Below are positions 54,312-64,000 of a DNA stretch of 64,000 nucleotides, one piece after another. The DNA comes from Maylandia zebra (Eukaryota > Chordata > Actinopteri > Cichliformes > Cichlidae), in the NCBI RefSeq assembly GCF_041146795.1, contig NC_135175.1:23599075-23663074 (forward strand), given 5' to 3'. The notes under the pieces were generated by a model that was not told the origin of the DNA, did no database searches, and worked only from the letters and a program-made list of their open reading frames with translations. How positions within the stretch are numbered: position 1 is the first letter of the stretch; each line of letters starts with the position of its first letter. The position numbers and the translations under genes are program-made.

Positions 54312-55119
54312 CTATATATAGCTGTGCTTGTTTTGTTGAATGGTTTGGTGAATTTTTCCCATGGAGAGTGAAGTGCTTAAACTCCTGCAAACACAAACAA
54401 AACCAACAAATAATTTCAGTTTGATTGTATTTTATCTTAAAAAAATTAAAATTGGCTAAGAAGCAAAATTTAGAAGAATTAATAATAAAAGTTTCTTTTG
54501 CTTTTGAAAGGGTCCCAGAGGAAATGTAAAAAAAAAAATCACAATATTTTGATTTGGTTGTAAATTTTCTGTTGAAAATATTATTTCTAAAATATCAACT
54601 TAAAAGTAGTAAAAATGATCATAGCTAAGTCTAAAAACTGCTGCTGCGATCAATAAAATTAGAAGTCACCAAGTCCTGATGGGAGACACCACACAGTGTT
54701 TGAGAACAACAGGGTTAAGGTTGTCTGGGACAAACAGCTTCCGGTTAATCAGCATGATATAGTGGCATCATAGACTGAAGGTCAGTTGGATCCGATTTCT
54801 AAGGTAAAGTTCAGCGTGGTTGCAGTGGTAATAGAAACATTAGTGGCTGTAACCCCCAAACTGGAAAAGTGACTCCCACAAATTCCAGGCACAACATCAG
54901 AGGTCTTTTTCTCGAAGTGTGCAGTCTAGGAACAGCTAAGATACTGCACAGGACCTCTAAAAAAAACACACCACAGAGCACCACACTTTCTACGCTACTT
55001 ATTTAATTATACGTTAGGATTTTAACAATATTGGCAGCTATGCTCTGCAAATACCAGACTTTTTAATTAGTAAATATCTGTATAAGCAGTATTAGTCTGG
55101 CTCTACAAGTGAAAGCAGC

Positions 55120-55480
55120 GTATGTTTTGACATCTTTTCGGACTGCATGCTTTAGGGGTCGCTATAGTGCATCATCTGCCTCTTTCTCACCCTACCCTCA
55201 GCCTCCCCGTCTGTCACACCAGCCCCTCTGCATGTCCTCCTTCACTACATCCACAAATCTTCTCTGCAGTCTTCCTCTTTTCTACAATCCCCTCCATATT
55301 CAAGATTCTTTGCCCAGTATGTCTGCTATCCCTAGTCTGCAGATGTCCAAACCATCTCACCCTTGCCTTTCTGACTTTGTCTCCAAACTGCTGGCCTGTT
55401 CTAAAGTTGTATGAGTGGAAAACAGTCTTGTGTAGAAGAAGATCGTGATGGAGTGCCCAAGAGCAACAAACACAAGTACT
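55120..55480 (-). mobile_element. Non-LTR retrotransposon remnant (RT C-terminus)
   Basis: The minus strand encodes VRKARVRWFGHLQTRDSRHT and then KRKTAEKI...EGGHAEG, resembling the conserved RWFGHVQRRDS region at the C-terminus of many LINE reverse-transcriptase ORFs. Short, frameshifted and 5'-truncated. Confidence 0.65.
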
Positions 55481-56127
55481 GTGCTCTTTCCCAACCTGAG
55501 GCTGCTGTCCCAAAGGTCTGGCACTCTGATGTAAGTAAATAGAGACAACAAACCTTTAAACACCTGTCAACATAATGTAGTCCCTTGCAACAGTAACTCA
55601 AATTAAGTCATTTTTATGTATATAGTTCTAACTCATAACAAGATGCTTTACACTGTGAGTTAAAGATCCTACAATGTTAGAAGGGAAAAAATCCAACAAC
55701 AACAAAACTGAACATTTTGATGTGAGCAAAGATGAAATTTCGTGAACACCTGTGTTATTTTGCAGTAGATTGCTGAGGTGTGCTTAATAAAATAGCCCAA
55801 GGAGAGTAAGAGGTAGGAGACTGATATCTTTCAAACTTTCATGATGAATTTGTCCATGTGGCGGGGCGTGGCCTGCGGTGCCGTGCAGAGGAGGCGGACG
55901 CACCTGCACGGCATCCGCAATCATGCCCCGTCGAATTAAATATTGTACTGGGTCCTGTGGTTGGGTTGTTGTTGTGATAATGTTGAGCGGGCAGCGGGAG
56001 AGCTGCAGCTCTGTGAGCATTATGAACATTGTGAACAGCAACCGTGTGAGTCAATAAAGTATGCTGCAAAGCATGGATTTGCACCCGGGTCTGCCGTGGT
56101 CGTTTACAGTCCACTCCCCACCTGATG

Positions 56128-56355
56128 CGACAGATGACTGCCCCTTCCTGAGGCTGGTTCTGCTAGAGGTTTGTGCCTAGTAAAACAGTTTCTCCTTCCC
56201 ACCGTAACCAAAGTGCTTGCTTCAAAAGGGGTCATCTGATTGTTGGGGTTTTCTCTGTTTCATTGTAGGATCTTTACCCTACAATATAAATCCCCATGAT
56301 GCAACTGTTGTTGTGATTTGGTGCTATATAAATTCAACTAAAATGAACGGAATTG
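56128..56355 (+). repeat. Non-LTR retrotransposon 3' tail
   Basis: A tail typical of fish LINEs or SINEs: GGCTGGTTCTGCTAGAGGTT, then GTAGGATCTTTACCCTACAA and TTGTGATTTGGTGCTATATA. 5'-truncated; family not assigned. Confidence 0.6.
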
Positions 56356-56394
56356 AATTTTTGAACATAAATATTGACAAATTATGTTTTACAG

Positions 56395-59300
56395 TGATGT
56401 CACTGCATTCAGCTGGACTGTTTGATGATTGCTCTCCGTGACCTGTCCATCAAGGTATGGATTTTAAACTGGTGGCCACATAGGACCCTTTTAGGCCATA
56501 AAGGTATATTATGACTGAACTGCTCCATATATCTACTTCTGCCTGTCTCTGATTGGTTATCACCTTAATTTTCTTACATTTCTTGTCTGTTGTTTTTGTC
56601 TTTACATGTGGTAAAGTCCTTGTTTTACCGCTCTGGATTAAGGATGCTAATGTCTTCCTCAGTGGATGGTACCATCTGCCGCTGGGATCTGGATAAGTGT
56701 AATGAAACTGACTGCATCCATATAGATCAGATCAGAAAAGCCCTCTATTGTGAATAGCAAGTACTAGAAAAGAAGACACCTTCATCTCTTTTTCAAAGCA
56801 GGGGCTGCACTTCTGGACCATCAGAAGACTGTACACCATCCACTCAGAGGTGATGAAGGCTCCCCATTGAGACAAATTAAAGTCCCGTCAGTTGCTGCTC
56901 CTTACCCTATGCAAGTCCTTCTGCATCAAGGGGGGACAGAAATATCACTCTGGTGGCTGCAGAAACTGGAGCAGTGTTGACCTCTTTCAAGGCAAGGAAC
57001 AGGATTTTGTGTGATGACTACTGCCTGCACGAAGAGATTCTGTTGGCCTTGACTGAGGCAGTCACGGTGCTTCAAGCCAACACACTAAGTAATCAAATCA
57101 CTTGATGGAGGAATGGAAAGGCCAGGGACCCTCGAAGGACATTGAAAGCTTGATAGAAAATGATGATGCAGGTACTCTGACAATCCCTGGCCCAGCTTGG
57201 CAATATACAGCTATGTGGTAGACAAATATGTGTAATATATCTATATCACTAAAGCACTTCTGGATGGATGCAAACTGCATTTCGTTGCCCTGTACCTGTG
57301 CATGTGCAATGACAATAAAGTTGAATTCTATTCTTCTAAAGAGAGAGCTTTAGAGCAGTGGAGGTTACAGGAGACGAGGGGTTGCAGTCTCAGAGACGAG
57401 GCAGCACTCAATAACCCAAAGAACAAGTGAGCATTGTCAGTACAAAGAAAATACTCGATGGTGCTATAGAAAACTCCGGGATTGCCAGAAATCGAATATA
57501 TTTCTGTGTCTGAGACAGGTTTTTGATCTTTCTTGGTAAAAGGGGAGGCTGTGTGAATAATGAATAATGGAAAGGTGTTATGCCGGATGCCAGCATACAA
57601 TGGTCAGAGAGTCACCACCGTGCAGGTGGATGTCGACAACAAGCAGCTACCTCCCCTCACAAGTATTTACAAATGCAATGCCTTTTTTGAATAATTATCA
57701 CTCATTACCTGATGACTGTATCCCAATCGCCAAGGTGAGGACTTGACATTGGTGGTCTGGAGGGTTAATCCCTACATCCAGAAGTGTCTCACTCGACAAC
57801 TAAGCACTACAGCCAGCCTCTAGCCCACCTGGCAGCACTGAAGTCCCAACTGGCTGCAACCTTTCAAGAGCCCAATGACAGCTCCTACGGCTTAAAGCAT
57901 GTCAGTCTGTTGACTCAAAGCCAAACAGATTTTAAGCCTGAAGAAGGAGATTCAGACCACTTAACAGGTCACAGTTTTTATTGCAAGTTACATGCAGAGT
58001 TATGTTGTTGTTGTTGTTTCTGTATGTCTCTATGTGCATGTTTGCTTGTGTCTTGCAGGACTGTGCTTCCCCATCTGAAGGTATTTGTTTCCAGCAGTCT
58101 GGATAAGAAGGGGCAAATGTGGGATGAAGAGAATCGCCTCCTCAGGTTGGTGATTATTACAGATGTGAGGAGCAGCCTTTCAGTCCGAGCCTTTGTGTGT
58201 ATTTCAGACAGGTACGTCTATGTTCTTCAACCTCTTTGTGGGTGTTGCTCCTCCAGGACGCTCCAGCTGAATGCGGTGCCTGAACGCTTGGCGTACAGCG
58301 TGTTTGGAGGAGATGTGTTCCTGGGCATCAGAGAGGGCCTGTACGTGATGAGCTGTACAAAGTTCCTGCCACCCAACTACCAGCAAACAGTAAGACATTC
58401 ACCTGGAGAGCTGGCTGTGTGGCTGTGGCTATAATGGAGTGTAATTTGGACTTTTTCATAGCTAACTAATAGTAAGACTCAGATATTTCATATTAAAGAT
58501 AATGCAAAACAGTGGCCTTATTATCTGTGAGCATTGTTGGTGGAAACAGGACTTCTAGCAGAGATAAAGACGAGGAAGCCATCAGTGATGGACTGAGGGG
58601 AGACATGCAGCAAGAGGTGTGTGTAAATGATAGGACTTGAATGTCTAACAGTTGCATTTTATTTCAGATATCTCAGCTGTTTCCTTTTCACCTTTGTTTT
58701 AGTACATATTGGTGACTTTAAATAACAGCCTGGAAGCACTTCTGCAAGATGCAGTAAAGAGCAAAAAAGGGAAACTTCCAAGTACAGCGCAAACCAGGAA
58801 GGAAGCATTTCAGCGCTACATGAAACTAATATATGGCCTGCTACTGAATATTAAGGTTCTTTCCTCACTTATCTAGTACTGTAAAGCAAATGCAAAAGCT
58901 TACATTTACAGTCAGCAAACTTCAAGCTTTCCACTAGACCAAGATAGTTGCTCTAGTGGAGCAACCCAAACCTAGATCGACTCCATTTCGTGGTCAATTC
59001 AGGACCCCATAACCACCTCCACCACGGGAAGCCTCACCTGAACTGCCAACGTTCCTTAAAGAGTTCGTAGAGATGGAATGGTTTTGTGATTTGTACCCTG
59101 ACAAAAAGGTAGTGCAACAAAAATGGACTGCCATGCACAGTAATAACATTTTTATACTGAGGTGTGCATGTGTGTGTCTGAGAGAATCCCAAACACGCTG
59201 TTTCCAGAGAACTCCTTAGATCTGCTCAAATATCTGCAAATCTGCAGCATCTCATTCAAGATATTGATCCTCGCATCAACAAAGGCCCTGCACAGCCGGG

Positions 59301-60534
59301 ACTCTTACAGAACAGACGAGCTATACCAAGGCCTCACTGACTGCGTGCACACATTTGTGAAGCCTCATATGGCACAGCAAGAACCAGACTTTGCAGTTTA
59401 CAAGTAGAGGATTATTAGGTTGTGATTAATTTTATGTGTGTTTGAGTCAGCTGTGGAGCTGTGCTTACTGAGATCTTAAATCTGTTGATGCATCTGAAAC
59501 CTGCAGGCTGTGAGCTGATAAATTCTTTTAACTCTTCTAGCCTATAAAGAACTAGGGGTTGGGTGAGTTTTCACTGCTAAAACAAGTAGTTTTTGTTTGT
59601 ATAGCTAAAATCTTTTTTTTCTGATTTTAACAGGAAGACAGTAATGCGCGTGCTGACAGAACTGAACGTGGAGGTCTAGCAGTGGCTGTGGCCCAAGGTG
59701 GACACTTGGGACTCGGAGCTGGAGGAACAGTGTGACACCTGGAAGAGTCTCCACAGTAAAGCAGAATGATGGCTGGACTTGTGGTTCTCAACATACAAAG
59801 TAATTTATTGATTTGAAATGTTTCTGTCTTTGGTTAGAGCTGACATATTTTCAGTATTTCAGTGTGACAAAAGATCAGATCAGTTCTGAGGTCATTTACT
59901 GTGACCTCAATTGCTTTAATGTTTTTGACTGCTAGTGTAAGCGGTTAACTACATTCCCACTTTCATTTCCAAACCACCAGGAGCATAGCAGGTATCTCTA
60001 CCTGAGCAGTAACACCAAGTGGACACCCCCGGCATGCAGTGTGGTTGAAGTGATCAATTATTTCTGCTGTGTGCAAAAGGACGAGCACAACAAACCCAGA
60101 AATGCCACACCTCCTGGTCACAAAAACACAGTGCTTTTGCCTATTTATCACAGGTATGTGAAATTAGTGCACATATTAGTTTCACTTCTTCACTGTAAGC
60201 TAAAACATTTCATTTCTGATATTTTATTTTAGTAGATTTCAACCAATTCTTCGCCTAGAAACATTCAACATGTTCAGAATACAGAGAATGCCAGCGGAGT
60301 TGTTACTGAACTGTAACAAAAAATTCTCATTAAATGGGGTGATTTACATTCAGAAAATAACCGTCTAATGTTGATCGTCATTCAGGTTGAATTCTGCCTC
60401 CCGTGCGACACCGTCCCATCCTCATGCAGTTCCCCAATTTCATCACTTTGCCGTTAGAAGAAGACTGGTGGAAGGTCTTGACTCAGTCCTATTTTATTCA
60501 AGAGCAGTCTTGGGTAGAGTACTACAGATGATGC
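56395..60534 (+). pseudogene. WDR97-like WD-repeat gene, decayed
   Basis: A chain of plus-strand segments reads as one WD-repeat protein resembling WDR97 (from memory). In order: MIALRDLSIK (56425-56454); SSSVDGTICRWDLDK (about 56652-56695); ITLVAAETGAVLTSFKARNR to LTEAVTVLQANTL (56943-57090); EEWKGQGPSKDIESL; VLCRMPAYNGQRVTTVQVDV (57573-57640); LTLVVWRVNPYIQK; SYGLKHVSLLTQSQTDFKPE (57880-57965); VFVSSSLDKKGQMWDEENRL (58082-58146); TLQLNAVPERLAYSVFGGDV to LPPNYQQT (58257-58389); FLKEFVEMEWFCDLYPDKK; LQHLIQDIDPRINKG; a C-terminal end LPLEEDWWKVLTQSYF to YYR stop (60394-60534). Breaks: in-frame TAG at 59676-59678; a frameshift in the G-run near 56930; one in the exon at 58059-58146; a frame clash at the last junction. 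The N-terminal part is absent. Could be a unitary pseudogene. Confidence 0.6.
57255..57330 (+). repeat. Non-LTR retrotransposon 3' tail
   Basis: TGCATTTCGTTGCCCTGTAC and CAATGACAATAAAGTTGAAT, a widespread fish retrotransposon tail, lie between segments of the decayed WDR97-like gene. Confidence 0.6.
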
Positions 60535-61844
60535 CTTTCAATCTGTAACAGACTGTAACAACCCCATTAGGCTCAGTAACCCACCTTTGTTGTAAATCAA
60601 TTTCCAACAGCCGAATAATATCCTTGGCTTCATAAGTGATTTATTCTGTGACTTTCAATGTATAAGTGCATCTGTGATGCACATAAAGCTGATTTGGCGC
60701 ACTTATTTCTTAATGCTGGTGACTGAAAAGATTTGATTATAAATATTTTTAAACAAACATTCAAGGAACACAGTAATGCGGCTTCGAACAGCAGAGACGC
60801 AAGACAGCATGACTTAGTGACTACAAAAGGTACAAACATGATGATATAACAGGATAGTAAGCAGTAACTATCCTGTAGTTTTGGTTGCACATACATCTGC
60901 TGATCAGACACTATGTGAATGAATTGTATACAAAAGTATTTTGCTGCATCCCAGCTGTAACCTGATTATTAAAACGCCAGTGATCACCAGTACGAATCCT
61001 GCACTGACTTATGCTGTACTAACACTTATAAAGTCAACAAGCAAATCAATTAAATTAGTGCAGCATGTTCTGACTGAATGACAGATTAGTGTCTGTCACT
61101 TTTCAGCAGAGCTTATCACCTCATCCTGTACATTTATTTAGAACAACCAAAAGTCAAGAGGAGCGAAATTCATCTGAAGACCTGCACTTGTTGATCTGGT
61201 GGCTGAGAAATCTGGAAAACCATCAGCTAACCTGCTGACTTGAGCAGCAACATCCAATTTTCTGATGTAACCAGAAGATATGTGAGGAAAGACTTCCATT
61301 TCAGTCTGCTGGTCATCGTTTATGATTGTAGCTAAATGTTGGTTTTTTTTTAATTAACAAAAAGTGTGCCGTTTGTTTGACAACAAATGGATTTCAAAAA
61401 TACAGTCCCTCTTCTGCTGTCTACATGGACTCTTTACCTGCACTGAATCAAAGACTCGTCAAACGCCACTGATCAGAAAGCTACTAAAAATTTTGACCCT
61501 TGCCACAGAGTCAGCATTTTTATGTCCATATCTGTTTAGAGAAAGTGGCTGAGTGGCAACAATGCGATCCCTTCTCTCAAACCCAGACACTTAACAAAGA
61601 TTACTGGGCCTTGGTGGATATCTGTATTTTACTGAGTAATGTCTTGCTACCTTCATTTGCCTGTTTTGGACTGTAAAAGCTTAAATGCATTACATTTACC
61701 ATAAGACTAAGTGACAAGGAAAAGGCTATTTAAATTTTTTTTAAAAAAAGAATACCCAACCATTTCTCAGGTGACAGTTTGATTGTAAGGCTTCAGTACA
61801 TTGCTATCGTTTGTCGATGAATGAGCTTAAGAAGCATCTCTGCT
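60535..61844. other. Intergenic region
   Basis: 1.3 kb between the convergent WDR97-like remnant and LRRC14-like gene. Nothing recognised. Confidence 0.6.
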
Positions 61845-62412
61845 TTATGCCACCATGTCTTTATCATAATTCAGCAAGTCACAGGTCAGAAAGATGTCAG
61901 AGCGTCCATTGTCGATCAGAACCCTGTTGAGCTTGTTGCTGGTCAGGTTGATGTCTGAGGTTTCATCTAGAGGCCAGTCTAAGAGCTGAGCACTGGAGGG
62001 CAGGTCGGGAAGGCCTGGCTGGTAGTCCTCCAGGGGGTTGGGGTACAGTAGCTGTCGTAGGGAGGGCATTCTTACAGCCATCTTCACCAAGTCCATGAGA
62101 CCAGCCATGGAGAGCGGGTTCAATGCCAGAGCCAAGCTCTTGAGGGCCCGGCAACCTCCTAGTGAGGGCAACAAGAGCCCCAGCAGGCCATCAGTCAGAC
62201 CACAACCGCTTAAAGACAGGTGCTGCAGGCTCCCCGAAGCCTGGGAGAGGAGGCGGCGAATGGAAGGCAGAGTGTTTTCATCCAGACGGTTTTCGCTTAG
62301 ATCCAGCTGCTGTAGCGTGGAAGTGTGATGACTGCAGGACAGATAGGCAAAGTCAGCTGGACTCAGGGACAAATAGGGGAGCTCCAAGATCTCCAGAGGC
62401 TGAGGCAGAGAG
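61845..62412 (-). CDS. lrrc14: lrrc14-like exon 3 and stop
   Basis: Residues 376-564: SLPQPLEILELPYLSLSPAD, the last LRRs (LQQLDLSENRLDENTLPSIR, LKSLALALNPLSMAGL) and the C-terminus, stop TAA at 61845-61847. Acceptor ATACAG. Confidence 0.9.
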
Positions 62413-63926
62413 CTGTATCAACAGACAATAGAAGAAAACATTTAAATAATGTCACCTCATCAAACACTTTAGGTTTCATTGTTTGTGTTCTAGCTTTAAC
62501 AGCATTATTTTAAAGATGTCTGCTCATTTTCTTTGAAATAGTGACTTATTACATAGGCAAAATGCTGATCTTGAACTGGTCAACTTAGTTAATCTGTTAT
62601 AAGTTTAGTTTTTAAACTGTAACGAAATTTAGAAAAGAGCCAATGGCATTTTGAAAAATCCCTGACTTTGTGTTTGTCAGTGGGTTAAATGCAAAATAAT
62701 GTAATGAGGTAAACAGGCCATACCTGAGCAACACACGGAGCTGACCAGGCAGGCGCAGTGCAGTGAGGCTGAGGTGTCGCAGTTCCTGCAGGCGTGCCAG
62801 ACCCTGCGACAGCTCCCCCAGTGCCTCTGACTGGCTGGGATGGACTCTGCGAAAATCCAGGTTACAGTAGTGCAGGCGAAGGGATTTTAGTGCAGGAAAT
62901 GTGGAGAGCAGAGGCAGCAGTTCAGCCAAGCCAGCCACCCCAAGGCTGCTGTAGCGTATGTCGACGCCCAGAAGTCCTCTGCGGGGGAGCAGATCTAGCA
63001 GAATACTGATACTTGGCACTGAAATCTCTTCCACACGCAGGTATCTGCACTGAAGCTTTAGAGGTCCAGATGTGCTCAGAGCTGAGTGAACACGCTCCCA
63101 AGAGCGGCCATTAACAAAAAGATCAGCTCTCACATGCACCACCACATCACGATCCATCTCTTTTTCTTCAGCGTCCCTCTCACTGCTCCCTAATACTGTC
63201 CTCTCTCTTTTCCTCTCAATCTCCATCCTCCTCCTGACTCCTTTACTTAGGTCTTCTTCACTCACAGACCCTGAAGATTCAGTCCTCTCACCAACATTGG
63301 TTGACTCATTACTGTTTAGTTCCCCATCTCTTTTCTTCTGTCCCCTCTCTCTTTTTAAATCCCTCTCCCTTTCCAGAGCTGAGATCCGTTTTCTCTCCTG
63401 GTCTCTTTCTTTCTTCTGTTCCCTTCGTGTCCTTTGTGGCCTTCTTGTCCTAACTCTGGCCTTAAGGACCATGGTGCAAAGAGCTACTGTCAGAGACCAG
63501 CCTCCCATCGGGTCCCCCATTCCTCCTTCATCTCCTTGCACTCCACAGAGGTCCAAGACTTCCAGTGCACACCTAGATGACAGTTGATATGTTACTCCCA
63601 GAAACAATGCTGATATTAGACATCGTGATTCAAACTACTACTACTCACCTGTGGTCTGTCAGTCCTCTAACCACACCAAGCAACATAGACTGAATACAGA
63701 GTCGATTTGGCGCAGTTTGTCCCGGTTTCCTCCGACCTCCGACCCGCAGTGTGAGCTCAGGCCACCGCTGCACCAGCTCTCCCACAGCCAGCGGTCTGCA
63801 GGTGGAGAAGGCGGCCTCCAGCAGTGCTCTGTACAGATCTTTGGGCATCCACCTCAGCCAGGAATGCGACGAGCTGTGGTCACGAACCACCTCCTTGGCA
63901 CAAAGGCTCAACAAGGAAAGCACCAT
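61845..63926 (-). CDS. lrrc14: LRRC14-like leucine-rich-repeat protein
   Basis: A complete three-exon gene on the minus strand: 63649-63926, 62724-63572, 61845-62412, together 1695 nt, 564 residues. The ATG at 63926 is the first after an in-frame TGA and gives an LRRC14-like start. Matches to LRRC14 (PRAME-related LRR family, reported as an ubiquitin-ligase substrate receptor and NF-kB modulator) include VDIRYSSLGVAGL, LKSLRLHYCNLDFRR, LDLSENRLDENTL, ALNPLSMAGL and the C-terminal NGRSDIFLTCDLL. Human LRRC14 is 493 residues; the excess is mostly a charged insertion at residues about 132-235. LRRC14B is the alternative but fits less well. Function is inferred from the family. Confidence 0.85.
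62724..63572 (-). CDS. lrrc14: lrrc14-like exon 2
   Basis: Residues 93-375. CALEVLDLCG and the variable region come first, then the charged insertion (DNA 63146-63457), then VHVRADLFVNGRSWERV and LRR segments. Donor AG|GTATGG; reading on past it gives the spurious tail of the open frame. Confidence 0.88.
63649..63926 (-). CDS. lrrc14: lrrc14-like exon 1
   Basis: Residues 1-92: MVLSLLSLCAKEVVRDHSSS, then PKDLYRALLEAAF and LAVGELVQRWPELTL, the family's N-terminal helical region. Ends AG|GTGAGT at phase 2. Confidence 0.85.
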
Positions 63927-64000
63927 TTCAGCACAAAGCACCTTTAGGCTTCAAAGAAGTAAGAGATAACTGGTGCGAAGCAGACTTGCATCTTACAGTC

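Larger units (their letters stand above)
54022..56390. other. Intergenic region after dync2i1
   Basis: Holds the poly(A) signal at 54306 and retrotransposon remnants at about 55120-55480 and 56128-56355. 54400-55100 shows nothing recognised. Confidence 0.6.

Overview
The window is nuclear DNA from a ray-finned fish, probably a percomorph such as a cichlid. That placement is inferred from vertebrate-type genes split by GT-AG introns and from the mix of DIRS, hAT, Tc1/mariner and piggyBac-like elements. The species cannot be fixed from sequence alone. I recognised exons by matching translated segments to families known to me and then placing splice sites and checking phase; no alignment was run.

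Layout. (1) About 1-41843, minus strand: esyt2 (extended synaptotagmin 2, an ER-plasma membrane tether). Nineteen coding exons are visible, from the start codon to the middle of the third C2 domain; the last exon or exons lie left of base 1. (2) 41844-42765: a short intergenic region that probably serves as a bidirectional promoter, with an RFX X-box-like site and NRF1-like and YY1-like motifs. (3) 42766-54021, plus strand: a complete dync2i1 (WDR60, dynein-2 intermediate chain for retrograde intraflagellar transport), 23 coding exons, 1082 residues, all phases consistent. The head-to-head esyt2/dync2i1 pair is also present in human. (4) 54022-60535: retrotransposon tails, then a decayed plus-strand gene resembling the WD-repeat protein WDR97, with in-frame stops and frameshifts. 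(5) 61845-63926, minus strand: a complete three-exon LRRC14-like leucine-rich-repeat gene (564 residues) with an unusual charged insertion.

Mobile DNA. The most striking object is an apparently intact DIRS-type tyrosine-recombinase retrotransposon (9582-15232) inside the 11.2 kb intron 13 of esyt2, opposite in orientation to the gene. It has identical 150 bp inverted repeats, the diagnostic internal complementary region, a 3-bp GTT core at both ends, and open gag, RT/RNase H and recombinase frames. Other elements are a three-layer nest (Tc1 remnant, split by a hAT-like element, split by a second hAT-like element), a second copy of the same hAT family in dync2i1, a third hAT-like element with its own 8-bp duplication, a piggyBac-like element flanked by TTAA, an inverted-repeat element carrying a palindromic minisatellite, two Tc1/mariner remnants and several non-LTR retrotransposon tails. 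No tRNA, rRNA, CRISPR or prokaryotic features were seen.

The three functional genes have unrelated jobs: lipid transfer and tethering, ciliary transport, and an LRR adaptor. The shared promoter is the only evident regulatory link. I found no clearly new biological system; the intact DIRS copy with its long doubly open frame is the best candidate for follow-up.
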